A DNA stretch of 64,000 nucleotides from NCBI GenBank assembly GCA_964036045.1, contig OZ038381.1, positions 152,972,352 through 153,036,351 of the forward strand, given 5' to 3'. Positions within the stretch are counted from its first letter, which is position 1. Each line of letters opens with the position of its first letter. The DNA comes from Eutreptiella sp. 'Long Island Sound 2002' (Eukaryota > Euglenozoa > Euglenophyceae > Eutreptiales > Eutreptiaceae). The notes beneath the pieces were generated by a model. That model made no database searches, was not told the DNA's origin, and was given only the letters and a program-made list of their open reading frames with translations. Shown piece by piece: positions 54,301 to 63,820 of this stretch. Made by a program: the position numbers and the translations under genes.

Positions 54301-54823
54301 AACTACTATGCCAGCACGACATCAACCTCCAAGCCAAGCACCATATCGTTCGCAACCACATCCACCCCAAGGAGGGCGTGGAAAGTCAACCAACTCCGAG
54401 GACAACCACTCCTCAAGAAAAAGGACATCCCAACAAAGCAACGGGCCACATTCCAAGAGACAACGTGCAACGGGCGACGAGCAACGGGGTAGTCGCAAAC
54501 GCCCTCGACCACACCAAGATTCAACGGCACCATCAAGCGAACCCCCCCGGTCACGTCCTCGAGCGGCCGGTACCCCGGTGGATCATTTGGCTTTGACGAA
54601 GAGAGAAATCACCAAATGGTCCACAAGGATCACAGATGAGAACACCAGTCTTCGCCGGCGAAAGGCACATGCCTTGCACTTCTTGGGTGCCCAAGATGCA
54701 ACTGCAGTAAAGGGGCAATACCGCTCTTTATCTCTGCTTCTTCATCCGGACAAGAACAGGACCGACCCAATGGCGACCGAGAAATTCAAAGTGTTGGGTG
54801 CGGCAAAAGATTTGTTTGACTAG
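51308..54823 (+). CDS. Pif1-type helicase with SAP, C48 protease and J-domain
   Basis: First ATG 51308 (frame open from 51218, in phase with the Rep ORF); about 1171 codons. Pif1/RecD-like SF1 helicase: Walker A GVAGTGKSD near residue 100, MIIVDEFSLL near 171, LLVGDPLQLPA near 212, HGSQG and YVALSRARS near 450. Next, a SAP DNA-binding motif (SVVQLRTLCAAHGLSTCGTK, about 617-650). Then a Ulp1/adenain-type cysteine protease: His in GVHYVLV (about 772), Asp in IHDSKD (about 792), Gln-Cys in GTQPDSDTCGF (about 829). After a basic, Ser/Pro-rich stretch, a C-terminal J-domain with LLHPDKN at about 1145. The helicase would unwind donor DNA for Rep; protease and J-domain are unusual additions. Confidence 0.88.
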   Translation: MSDLDELDKHRAGEDEPVVADEAEMDPQLAEELKAFMNADDPGAADTLVNALNHWQCMVFEIFVAHFQQQQPKDVLDISTHCRASTAGSRPQLCAILTGVAGTGKSDVVHLLIAKLRACGFSILVCGASGVVALNVGGRTIHSLFSLSLDLDWHIKEGTILWWMIRNADMIIVDEFSLLSNKLLHTLNDILHKVRRDKRNPFGGITMLLVGDPLQLPAVDLDIFDSALFRNHFVPFVLTEVMRQDDGQFIDLLNRVRIGEETDDDHLTLQQRIAPNNDVSLQDLEDAPMLVGRRNAMHRRNEHFMAQLGSNIVTFNATYVDMGGAPTNQAMCDYINSRHRRVLPQQVFVAVGMRARLIRNVSIQNRLVNSTMVVIKRWSNDVIVVYPIGRTREYPICRFQQIIPVYGPSVQVKILQFRMLAGYACTVHGSQGCSYRIVWIDMATFFAAAHAYVALSRARSLQGLYILNYRREAFLVDPYYVQLWNWFVATNVLAPKPVQHIPPYPRRTFTSTLIAGIMCVCRSWHTKSHFPQNLDARILKVTMLLILQYVSFPWWSYIDRQLQGDKLSLDIDDLNEDGTEQPRMRGRPHGTSQQPNVGVQLLDGNNQPRVFSAYVLSQMSVVQLRTLCAAHGLSTCGTKAVFRERILRKQDHIEGPPKRYPTTSHVSPPPSSIGDYPHLDARNCHFSIEFWPDEINDSIEHNVHFAECAWLSTAAVQCLLEVLLPPGTTSVKPVIIDMQLAQLMRHFPTLSLICNEKCALPLLLTSRNSTIGVHYVLVTNLQVDCKRLVIHDSKDASSECGALFQVMLKKLGWSFVWHHYGTQPDSDTCGFRVVMLAMQWCAAKTLTGQLPRWFLAYCASILQMFAVDSTTLRSAVNTFQDATYEDALTMYDEPVIWAMTECGALPDVTDAELDAHTSEHHWTCPPQGTNHGPSHPTVGSNQAHPEPSQTHQPQRSETSRSKGGANTKPTPNTRQKSGRPSPPPPTAKPSRKVPKSRRTTMPARHQPPSQAPYRSQPHPPQGGRGKSTNSEDNHSSRKRTSQQSNGPHSKRQRATGDEQRGSRKRPRPHQDSTAPSSEPPRSRPRAAGTPVDHLALTKREITKWSTRITDENTSLRRRKAHALHFLGAQDATAVKGQYRSLSLLLHPDKNRTDPMATEKFKVLGAAKDLFD

Positions 54824-54889
54824 CCCATTGATAGGATGGCAACACTTAATGCGTCACAATGTGCTCTACAAATGGACTTGGAAAACAGG

Positions 54890-54913
54890 TGTACTCTTAA
54901 TCGAGTTACCTTC
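54890..54913 (+). promoter_or_regulatory. Shared 24-bp motif, copy C (orphan)
   Basis: TGTACTCTTAATCGAGTTAC followed by CTTC, 67 bp after the ORF2 stop. No gene with an early ATG follows, so this is either a remnant of a lost gene or a 3' element. Confidence 0.65.
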
Positions 54914-55049
54914 GTTTCTTCTCCAAGTCCAGTTCCTGGTTGGCAAGGTGTCTGTTCGTGTAAGGATTTTTGCCGGTAAATTGCCAATAATTACATCCGT
55001 TTAGCACCACCACCGCAAATTGCCGCAATTAAATAAAAGCGCAACGGTA

Positions 55050-57700
55050 ATGTCCCATGGTGGTCCCTCACCCCATTATCGCCGGTCGCAAGACCCTCCT
55101 AAGGGTCCCAATAGCACTATCAACGAATACCCAAGCCGATGACACCCTATCCTATTCCGGGGTAGGGGCGGTGCGAAACGTCGGACTACACCTGGGCCGC
55201 ATACTCAACAGTTCGGAGGTGCCCGACACCCACATGTGGGTCATTTCTGAACTTGTCCCCGTGCATTGCATTGGGGACCACCAAGACGGCATGCGCTACG
55301 GTGCCACAATGCCCACATGTGGGCCGATTCTGATTTTGTCCCCGTGCTGAGCATTGGGGGCCCCCGAGACGGCAGGGGTTAGGTAGCCAGTGTGCCCACA
55401 TGTGGGCCATTTCTAATTTTGTACCCGTGCTGAGCATTGGGGACCCCCTAGAAGGCAGGGGTTACGTAGCCACTCCGCCCACAAATGGGCACTTCTCATT
55501 TCCCTACCCGCTCTGAAGAGTTGGGGACTCCCGAGACGGCAGGGGTTATGTAGCCACTCCGCCCACAAATGGGCACTCCTGGTTTCCTTCCCCAATGTGA
55601 AGAGTTGAGGGCCCCCTAGACGGCAGGGGTTAGGCAGACACTCCGTCCACCAATTGGCACTTCTGATGTCCCTCCCTAATCTGAAGAGTTGAGGACCGGT
55701 GCGAAACTTCGGACTACACCTGGGCCGCATACAAAACAGTTCAGAGGTGCCCGGCACCCACATGTGGGTCATTTCTGCTGCTGTCCCTGTGCTTTGCATT
55801 GGGGACCACCAAGACGGCATGCGCTACGGTGCCACTATGCCCACATGTGGGCCAATTCTGATTTTGTCCCCGTGCTGAGCACTGGGGGCCCCCGAGACGG
55901 CAGGGGTTAGGTAGCCCGTGTGCCCACATGTGGGCCATTTCTAATTTGATCCCCGTGCTGAGCATTGGGGACCCCCTAGAAGGCAGGGGTTATGTAGCCA
56001 CTCCGCCCACAAATGGGCACTCCTGATTTCCCTCCCCGCTCTGAAGAGTTGGGGACCCCCGAGACGGCAGGGGTTATGTAGCCACTCCGCCCACAAATGG
56101 GCACTCCTGGTTTCCCCCCCCAATGTGAAGAGTTGAGGGCCCCCTAGACGGCAGGGGTTAGGCAGACACTCCGTCCACCAATTGGCACTTCTGATGTCCC
56201 TCCCTAATCTGACGAGTTGAGGACCCCGAGATGGTAGGGGTTATGTAGGCACTCCGTCCACCAATAAGCACTCCTTATTTCCCTCCCCACCTTGAAGAGT
56301 TGGGGAGCCCTCAAAGGGTAGGGGGTATGTAGGCACTCCGCCCACCAATGGGCCCTTCTAATTTCCCTCCCCGCTCTGAGGCTTTGGGGACCCCTAGACG
56401 GTAGGGGTTATGTAGCCACTCCGCCCACCAATGGGCAACCGCACATTTTCATCCCTGCTCTAAAGAGTTGGGGATCCCCGAGACGGCAGGGGTTATGTAA
56501 CCACTCCGCCCACCCGTGGACCACCACACATTGTCCTCCCCGCTGTGAAGAGTTGGGGACCCCCTAGACGGCAGGGGTTATGTAGCCAGTCCGCCCACCA
56601 ATGGGCCACCACAGATTTTACTCCCCGCTCTGCAGAGTTGGGGACCCCCAAGACGGCAGGGGTTATGAAGCCATTCCGCCCACCAACAGGCACGTGTGAT
56701 TGCCCTCCCCACTTTGAGGAGTCCGGGACCCCCTGGACGGCAAGGGTTATGTAGCCACCCAGCCCACGTCATATTTTCCACCCCGCTGTAAGAGCTGGGG
56801 ATCCCCAAGACGGCAGGGATTATGTAGCCACTCCACCCAACAATGGGCAGTTCCGATTTCCGTCCACGCTTTTAAGAGTTGGGGACCCCCAGGACAGCAG
56901 GGGTTATGTAGCCACTCCACTCACCAATGGGGCACCTCAAATAATCCTCCCCGCCCTGAAGAGGTGGGGACCCCCAAGACGGCAGGAGTTACGTAGGCAC
57001 TGGGCCCCCAAGTGGGGAACGTCAAATTTTCCTTTCCGCTGTGATGAGTTGGGGACCCCCATACGGTAGGAGTAGTCTCGCCACTTCGCCCGCCATTGGG
57101 CCACTATTGATATTCCTCCCCGCTCTAAACAATGCGGAACCCCCAAGACTGCAGGGGTTATGTAACCAGTCGGCCCACCAGTAGGTCACTTCGGATTTTT
57201 CTCCCCGCGCTAAAGAGTTGGGTACCCCCCAGACAGCAAACGTAATGTGCCTACTCTGCCCACCAATGGGCGTTTGTGATTTCCCTGCCCCCTCCAAAGA
57301 GTTGGGGACCCCCCGGGTGGCAAAACTTGCGTAGCCAGTTACCCCACCAATGGGGCACTGCAGAATTTTCTCCCCGTTCTAAAGAGTTGGGTACCCCCAA
57401 GACACCCCCTCTGCCCACCCGTGGGCACTTCTGATTTTCTTCCGCGATTTGAAGAGGTGGTGATCCCCGGGAAGTGCAGGGGTGATATAGCCACTGTGCC
57501 CACGTGGGCCATTTCTGATTTTGTCCCCGTGCTGAGCATTGGGGACAAGACAACAAGGGTTATGTAGCCACTCAGCCCACCAGTGGGCCATATCTGTTCC
57601 TCTTCCCCACTCTAAAAATGTCCCAATCCCCACGACAGCCGCGGTTAAGTAGCCAGTCCGCCCTTCCGGCCCCTCGGGACACTTCTTATTGCCCACCCCG
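55050..57700. repeat. Tandem array, about 90-bp units, with a 527-bp higher-order repeat
   Basis: About 28 units built on GAAGAGTTGGGGACCCCC, GACGGCAGGGGTTATGTAGC and CACTCCGCCCACCAATGGGC. 55166-55690 and 55693-56220 are a larger duplication, both opening with GGTGCGAAAC and CACCTGGGCCGCATA. No coding evidence on either strand. Confidence 0.88.
55130..55225. repeat. Dispersed ~95-bp repeat, copy 1
   Basis: GAATACCCAAGCCGATG, AGGGGCGGTGCGAA, CACCTGGGCCGCATA and GGTGCCCGAC occur here and in the same order at 63512-63625. Both copies lie behind a coding unit (ORF1-2 and ORF3-4). Confidence 0.75.
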
Positions 57701-58348
57701 CTCTAAAGAGTGTATGGTGCCCCCAATAATGTCCACATTGAATACACAAAGATCTTTCTGTCCATGTGCAACCAGTTTGTTGTGGTGCATTGCATACACC
57801 TTGCCGTCTCGTGGTGCATCATACATGGTGGACCGCTGTACATGTAAAGGAATGCTGCCCCACCAATGCGCCGAATTTTCCGTGCCACCAAAGACGTGGA
57901 CCACATCCAAAAGAACGTGTCAAGCAGCAACCACACAACAACTAACCAACCCTCAATCATTCCCACAATAGGCCTATAAGGAAATCACCCCCCATGCCAT
58001 CAAAAATACATCCCACAAGGTCCTAGTGTGATGCGGCCAGCACATATTAAAGGGTAAGCATGCAAGAGGTGACGCGGTGGGTGGGGGTTCTTATTCCGTG
58101 CCTTGCCGTGCCCGTTTCTTTGTTATGCTGCATTGTAAACTCGTTGCCATTGCTTTGAGCATTACGCATGGTAAAGAAAGAAGTCTGAAAAAGGGCAGTC
58201 CACAATCACAACATTGGTCCAACGCCATCAAACGTGAGCCAAACAGTGTGTTCCACAAGTAATCCGTACCAAAACCGGCTTCAACGAAATGACGCTTCCA
58301 TTGCTGCAACACATATGCACCTCCCCCGTAAGGGTCACACCACGTCAT
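57686..58348 (-). pseudogene. Possible decayed minus-strand ORF
   Basis: Frames 58091-58348 (GGGAYVLQQWKRHFVEAGFG, WNTLFGSRLMALDQ) and 57686-57910 (VVHVFGGTENSAHW, PRDGKVYAMHHNKLVAHGQK) have protein-like composition and are in the same phase, but stops separate them. No family recognised. Confidence 0.3.
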
Positions 58349-58501
58349 TGCATGTCACAACGTCACACGCCGTTGGAACCCATAGGAGGACAAGATAGTG
58401 AATATGGATCCAATGCAAAAGGACTTTTAGGTAGCATGACCACCTTCATTTCCACTATCTACAGCTTTTTTGCCTAGCCTCGTTGTGATTGCATATACAG
58501 G

Positions 58502-58525
58502 TGTACTCTTAACCGAGTTACCTTC
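58502..58525 (+). promoter_or_regulatory. Shared 24-bp motif, copy D (ORF3)
   Basis: TGTACTCTTAACCGAGTTAC followed by CTTC, 67 bp before the ORF3 ATG. CAG immediately precedes GTGTACT, so a splice-acceptor-like boundary cannot be excluded. Confidence 0.75.
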
Positions 58526-58592
58526 GTTTCATTCAATACTCATCAAGGCTCAAACGATCTCCATCGCAACGCGTCCTACAAGCACTGCTACA

Positions 58593-58934
58593 ATGTCCGA
58601 CCCTCCAACATGCCCCGTTTGCCACACACCACTACAAGAGAAAGTCAGCGGAACATCCAACCAGAACTACGAACGAAAATTCCTATGCTGTCCCGAGAGC
58701 AAGCCCGGAGATCGTCACCAAGGCAGTTTCCAATGGACAGAACCCCCGAAGCACGTACCACACGACTGGCCGGATTGCTCTTGTGGGGTGCCCTGTCAAC
58801 TCAAAGACTGGGATGGCCGGTACACCTTCAAGTGTTGGAATGAGTATGGTGGGGGGTGCAATTTTATTCGCGGCGCAAGGGCAAAAACCAGAAACACAAC
58901 ACCGAGACTGCAAGATGTGTGGATTCAAGCTTGA
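58593..58934 (+). CDS. GRF-type zinc-finger protein
   Basis: 113 codons, ATG at 58593 (first after the shared motif), TGA stop. The N-terminal finger is CPVCHTPLQEKVSGTSN, then RKFLCCPESKPGD and FQWTE, which matches the zf-GRF pattern C-x2-C...RxFxxC...FxW. A second Cys cluster (CSCGVPCQLKDWDG, FKCWNEYGGGCNF) looks like another GRF-type unit. GRF fingers bind single-stranded DNA and occur in topoisomerase 3, NEIL3 and APE2, so a role in handling single-stranded transposition intermediates is plausible. A different frame (58880-59250) continues with DCKMCGFKLERQ, so the gene may be longer with a frameshift or intron. Confidence 0.65.
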   Translation: MSDPPTCPVCHTPLQEKVSGTSNQNYERKFLCCPESKPGDRHQGSFQWTEPPKHVPHDWPDCSCGVPCQLKDWDGRYTFKCWNEYGGGCNFIRGARAKTRNTTPRLQDVWIQA

Positions 58935-59456
58935 GCGACAACATTCGGAGGTGACGGAAAATACACCCCTGAGCCAAACTACACCAGCGGCATCCCCATC
59001 ACAATCGCCACGGCAAGAGGTACCACAATCTCCGGAACCCAAAATCCGTCGTACAAGCCTCTTTATGACCTCCGCCAAAAAACAACCATCGCTGCCAAGC
59101 TCAATGGCTATGGAAATCAAACAAGCTATCCCAATCACAATGTATGAAACCACCGCATCAATAGTCATCATTGTGCACAACGGGGTGACGGGTTCCGCAG
59201 ATGCCAATTCGGTCACACTCAAATATGAAGGCCCCCCCTCCTTCCAATAGGCTCAATCCTTCATACCAATGAAATGATGCTCAATCACAATCCAGCCAAC
59301 ACCTCCACCGATGAGGAACCCAAACGAACCGAAAGCAAGCACTATGTGAGGATCGTGCGCGCTCCCAAAGCTATTGATCCCACGCCCACCAAAACGGAAC
59401 ATGGCTCATATGTGATTCTGGATTTCAAAAAGGCTACCAATACAGTCAACTTTTAG
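58880..59456 (+). pseudogene. Possible continuation of the GRF gene in other frames
   Basis: The frame ending at 59250 carries CKMCGFKLERQHSEVTENTP and a Ser/Pro-rich linker, then MTMYETTASIVIIVHN-like sequence. Another frame (59274-59456) has HYVRIVRAPKAIDPTPTKTE and GSYVILDFKKATNTVNF. Both look coding and read the same way as the GRF ORF. Introns or frameshifts would be needed to join them. Function unknown; an OB-fold single-strand-binding protein would fit a Helitron context but is not demonstrated. Confidence 0.35.
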
Positions 59457-59565
59457 TTGTGCCGGTCCGACAAACACCAAATGGTCGTGATGTTGCTGCT
59501 CATTTGTTCATGCTCTCATTCATAGGTGATTATTGTGGAACCCAATTGAGTGCTGCACCTACACA

Positions 59566-59589
59566 TGTACTCTTAACCGAGTTACCTTC
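59566..59589 (+). promoter_or_regulatory. Shared 24-bp motif, copy E (ORF4)
   Basis: TGTACTCTTAACCGAGTTAC followed by CTTC, 31 bp before the ORF4 ATG. Confidence 0.75.
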
Positions 59590-59620
59590 GTTGTTTTGCA
59601 CACTCTTTGGGTTAAACACA

Positions 59621-62464
59621 ATGGCCACCACTCCAAAGTTCAGCCTACCATCCATTATTCGCTTACAGCACGCATCAATGGATGCCACAAGCCACCTTGC
59701 TGCCACAACCAAATCCCAACAAGTGTTGAAATTTTCCTCCTGGATGGAGGGATGCACGACATGGATCGAGAAATGGGGAAGACAAGAATTTCTTGAAGAT
59801 GACGGGTTCCGCATCACAAGTGGCAGCAATGTGTGGGAGGGGGCAGCAATCACCGTTAACGAGGATGTTGTGAGACTGCAATTTGACGATGACAACATCC
59901 CCAACGGTGAATACGACATCACGTACATCCCCAATACGCTACCGGATGAGTGGATACTAGAAGCCCTCAACAAAAAGCGCGCCCCGTTGCACTTTTTGGA
60001 CATAATGGCGACCGGCTTTGGGAACATCGCACAGAGCCCTGTACCACCGGACATCTTGCCGCTTGTGGCATCAAGGCTCCATCTGGAGCCATCCCAGGCA
60101 GCGGCCTTCAACACAAGCATGTCCGTAAGGTTTAGCTCAATAACCGGGGCGGCAGGCTGCGGTAAATCACATGTGGCAATGGCCATCATGGAGGCTCGCT
60201 TTCTAGCAGGCCACTGCACCCTAGTCACGGGTCCCACAAATGCGCTTGTGGATGCCTTGTGTACCAGTTGGGCTGAAAAGAGCAGTCTCATTGCCCCGGC
60301 AGTGGTGCGCCTCTACTCCAAAGTGCAACGGGCCACGGGAAACATCAATCACAAACTATGCGCACATGCACTCGCAAAGACACTGCGATGCACAGTGCAA
60401 GATGTCCTGTCCGGCGCCATGTTCGTTTTCACCACAAATGCTCTGTCCCTAAGTCCAAAGTTACAAGCCCTGTTCTTCCACCACCACATCGTGGATGAGG
60501 CAAGCCGCACCAACCTCCCACAATCCGTGGCACTAACAACATGTGCCCAGAATACTAATTTTCTGGGGGATCCGTTGCAATTGCCGCCACACACACATTT
60601 GCGCTCAGATATGGCACTACCCCTCCGCATAAGCAAGGACGACATCGCCCAACTGGTAGACCTTGCGCAGGTTAGTGGCCTTGATGTTTGCAGAGCCGGC
60701 ATCATTCCCCACACGATCATCACGGAGCAGCATCGGATGACCGAAGTACTCACAAACTTTGTCAGTCCTGTGTTCTGTGGGCATATGATTGGACATGCAC
60801 CCGAAACCGCCACTGCTCCTATGCCGGGAGACACAAGCATTCACTTGGTGGACACGTCCATTGACCAAGAACACACGCCAGTTAATGAAATGTTCAACCT
60901 CACTTGGGCAACATTCACCCCTCGCGTCCCCACATCGTCTTTCTGCACAAAATCAACTCGATGTGTGCAAGACATTCTTGCTTGGGGACAAGACCAGTGG
61001 AAGGGCAAATCCATCGCAATACTTGCCAACCACTTTGAACAAAACCGCTTGAATAAGGCGGTGTTTGGTTCGCACCCGGGGCTGGCAGACATTGACACGG
61101 TTGGACGATTTCAGGGCAAACAAGCGGACATTGTCATCCTAACCCTTGCATCTGAAAATCCCGGGTTTTTTGCTACCAATGCACGACAGTACGTAGCATG
61201 TTCCCGAGCAAGGCACGGTCTGTTCATCGTGGGTGAGATTGGAAAGTGGAAGGACCGCCAGCAAGTTAAGCACTTGATGGATGCACTTGCTGCAGTAGGA
61301 ACAGGGCAACCTATCCCCCTGACCCGCGTACATACCGCACAAGAACTGCCCCAGTTCACGGCGGATGCACCACCCCATTCAACAACTGACTGGGTAATAT
61401 GTACGTGGATGCCAATGGATAAGGTTTTCCTTCAAACAACACTCCTACAACCACACATCTTGGCACCCATCCAATCCGATCTGGCAAATCGGCTCGGTTG
61501 CCCCGTGCCTGCGACATTGGGCCGCTTTCTACATCCCGATAGCACATGGATTTTCACCAACATCTTGGCCTTTCCAGTACTAGCACACCTGCAAGGGTTC
61601 CCTTTTCAGGAGGCACTTGACCCCGTAATCTATGGCAATGTACAATGTCGACCCCTACATGCATGGGAACTAGAACTGTTCACCGATGTCCCGCGCAAAA
61701 TGCGAAGTACACTCACCAGAGGCAACAAACACTACACTTTGACACTAAGCCTCTTGCAAGCCTTGTACCCGGCAATGTTGAGACATTGCCAACACATGGC
61801 TATGGGCGCTTCACTCATGACATTTTTGTACGGCCTCGTCCCCCACACCGCAACATGCAACACCTTCACGCACCAACATGGAACGCAAATCACCCCCACA
61901 TTGTGCACGTGGTGCCATGCACATTCATCTATCACTACATCCATCGAACAAAATCTCGTAAATTACAACTCCCACTCACACTCGCAATACATCCCACTCC
62001 TCAACTCATTCACCATGGACATCACACCGGACACTATTTTCAATGAACCGGTCAAAGTTGCAACCGGAAATGGCTTGGCATGGCACGACCTAGCAACCCG
62101 CTACACACCGCTAACAAAGTGGCAAATGAACGCACCGCAGAAAATTTTCAAGGGAGGGGGGGACACACTGCCGCTCCACGCAGGCATAGCCGATATGTTC
62201 ACTGCCCTCCATCTCCATGATGGCAATGCAATTTGGCGGAATGTTTTCAACAACTACAATGCAGCAGCAGGACGCCACGTAGATGACTGCCGTTTCAAAC
62301 GGAGTGCTACGTACATCTTTCATTTTGGTCCACCATGCGTAATGCAATGGGACGGGAAGGAGTATGAACTACTCCACAACGCACTGTATGGATTTGATGG
62401 AAGCATGCCACATGAGCTTCCATGTTGTGGTCGATACAGCTTGTCCCTGAGGGCATGGGTGTAG
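59621..62464 (+). CDS. UPF1/DNA2-type SF1 helicase
   Basis: 947 codons, ATG at 59621, chosen because it is the first after the shared motif; the frame is open from 59459. SF1B helicase motifs in order: Walker A ITGAAGCGKSHVAM near residue 178, TGPTNALVDAL (motif Ia), HHHIVDEAS near 291 (Walker B), FLGDPLQLPPHT near 316 (motif III), TEQHRM near 368 (motif IV region), DTVGRFQGKQADIVILTL near 495 (motif V) and YVACSRARHGLFIVG near 525 (motif VI). This set is typical of the UPF1/DNA2/NAM7 group, which moves 5' to 3' on single strands. The C-terminal 400 residues are unrecognised, His/Thr-rich, and end with FHFGPPCVMQWDGKEY. It is distinct from the Pif1 helicase of ORF2. Confidence 0.85.
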   Translation: MATTPKFSLPSIIRLQHASMDATSHLAATTKSQQVLKFSSWMEGCTTWIEKWGRQEFLEDDGFRITSGSNVWEGAAITVNEDVVRLQFDDDNIPNGEYDITYIPNTLPDEWILEALNKKRAPLHFLDIMATGFGNIAQSPVPPDILPLVASRLHLEPSQAAAFNTSMSVRFSSITGAAGCGKSHVAMAIMEARFLAGHCTLVTGPTNALVDALCTSWAEKSSLIAPAVVRLYSKVQRATGNINHKLCAHALAKTLRCTVQDVLSGAMFVFTTNALSLSPKLQALFFHHHIVDEASRTNLPQSVALTTCAQNTNFLGDPLQLPPHTHLRSDMALPLRISKDDIAQLVDLAQVSGLDVCRAGIIPHTIITEQHRMTEVLTNFVSPVFCGHMIGHAPETATAPMPGDTSIHLVDTSIDQEHTPVNEMFNLTWATFTPRVPTSSFCTKSTRCVQDILAWGQDQWKGKSIAILANHFEQNRLNKAVFGSHPGLADIDTVGRFQGKQADIVILTLASENPGFFATNARQYVACSRARHGLFIVGEIGKWKDRQQVKHLMDALAAVGTGQPIPLTRVHTAQELPQFTADAPPHSTTDWVICTWMPMDKVFLQTTLLQPHILAPIQSDLANRLGCPVPATLGRFLHPDSTWIFTNILAFPVLAHLQGFPFQEALDPVIYGNVQCRPLHAWELELFTDVPRKMRSTLTRGNKHYTLTLSLLQALYPAMLRHCQHMAMGASLMTFLYGLVPHTATCNTFTHQHGTQITPTLCTWCHAHSSITTSIEQNLVNYNSHSHSQYIPLLNSFTMDITPDTIFNEPVKVATGNGLAWHDLATRYTPLTKWQMNAPQKIFKGGGDTLPLHAGIADMFTALHLHDGNAIWRNVFNNYNAAAGRHVDDCRFKRSATYIFHFGPPCVMQWDGKEYELLHNALYGFDGSMPHELPCCGRYSLSLRAWV

Positions 62465-62659
62465 GGGCTGAGACCCACAAGTTTCCCGAATGGCGAATAC
62501 ATTCTATTTCCACATCGTTCCCGACCCCATAACACAACCAAGCAAAAAAACCCTCACCCTCGAACGTGCTAACCCCCCCTACCACAGCCCACCCCGTCTC
62601 TTCCGCTCCGATGGTAGCTCTTTTCTTTGCAAGGGGAGAAGGGCTCTGAAAGCAGGGAG

Positions 62660-63430
62660 GGAGGGGGAGTAGTGATCTACCTTCATGTCCGTGTGGTCCA
62701 AAGCCACCATACATCCGCACTTGCCTTGAAACGCCCCACCTCGTTATGTGTGTCTATACTAATCCCTTGCCCTCCTCAACAGCTTACCCCTCTGAGGCTC
62801 CGCCCACCTTCTAAAACCGCGTGCCATACACTACTTTTGATTCCTAAGAGTACCATGCCGACCATTTGCCTGCAACCATTTTTTTGGCACCTGCTTAGGT
62901 AGTGTCCCAAGGAACCAAGTCATCTTTTTTTTGGGGGGGGAAGAAGGGTTGTGCAAATGGGGTGTGAGCGGGGAGGGTGATGTACCTTCATGGCGGTGTG
63001 GTCCAAAGCCACCGCCCCGAGTTGCTATGGCCACCGTCCGCACTAGCCCATTTGCCTACAACCATTTTCATTGGCAACTGCTTACAAAGTGTCCCAAGGA
63101 ACCAAATCATCTTTTGTTTGAGGGAGAAGAAGGGTTGTGCAAGTGCTGTGTAAGCAGGGAGGGGTGATGTACCTTCATGGCGGTGTGGTCCGAAGCCGCC
63201 GCCCCGAGTTGCTATGGCCACACGTCCACACTGGCCCATTTGCCTGCAACCATTTTTATTGGCAACTGCTTAGAAAGTGTCCCAAGGAACCAAATCATCT
63301 TTTGTTTGAGGGGGAAGAAGGGTTGTGCAAATGGGGTGTAAGCGGGGAGGTGTGATGTACCTTCATGGCGGTGTGGTCCAAAGCCACCGACCCGAGTTTC
63401 TATGGCCACACGTCCGCACTAGCCTTTCAA
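62660..63430. repeat. Tandem repeat, 188-bp unit, 3-4 copies
   Basis: TGTACCTTCATGGCGGTGTG recurs at about 62979, 63168 and 63356, with a diverged copy near 62680. Each unit includes CCCAAGGAACCAAATCATCT and GAAGAAGGGTTGTGCAA. Non-coding. Confidence 0.85.
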
Positions 63431-63511
63431 CCCCCCCCCCTATATATGGGTGTCTGTTGTAAATCTAACCCACCTCAGGAGCCCACCCCCCTGAGGTTCG
63501 CAGTGCGGCTG

Positions 63512-63625
63512 CGAATACCCAAGCCGATGCTACCCTCCCTCGCATTGGAGTGAGGGGCGGTGCGAACCGTCGGATCACACCTGGGCCGCATAGCCAACCG
63601 TTCGGCGGTGCCCGACAAAGGTGGC
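63512..63625. repeat. Dispersed ~95-bp repeat, copy 2
   Basis: Counterpart of 55130-55225. Shared words include GAATACCCAAGCCGATG and CACCTGGGCCGCATA. Confidence 0.75.
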
Positions 63626-63743
63626 ACATTGGGGTCCGCCTCTCCGCTTATCCAAAACACACACATGGGTAACACCCCTACTTTCCTTGTGAGGCATCTA
63701 AGACAAATAGCAACGTCGGCATGGGAGAGGGGTGTAGATTAGA

Positions 63744-63747
<4 letters not shown>

Positions 63748-63800
<53 letters not shown>
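63748..63800. repeat. (TA)n microsatellite
   Basis: About 26 TA dinucleotides directly before the right copy of the long direct repeat. Confidence 0.95.
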
Positions 63801-63802
<2 letters not shown>

Positions 63803-63820
63803 ACAAGCAACAACAAGCAA

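Noticed and set aside
57300-57700. Minus-strand ORFs of about 100 codons in the 90-bp array
   Set aside because: They are repeats of the satellite unit (Trp/Gly/Pro-rich) in phase by chance.
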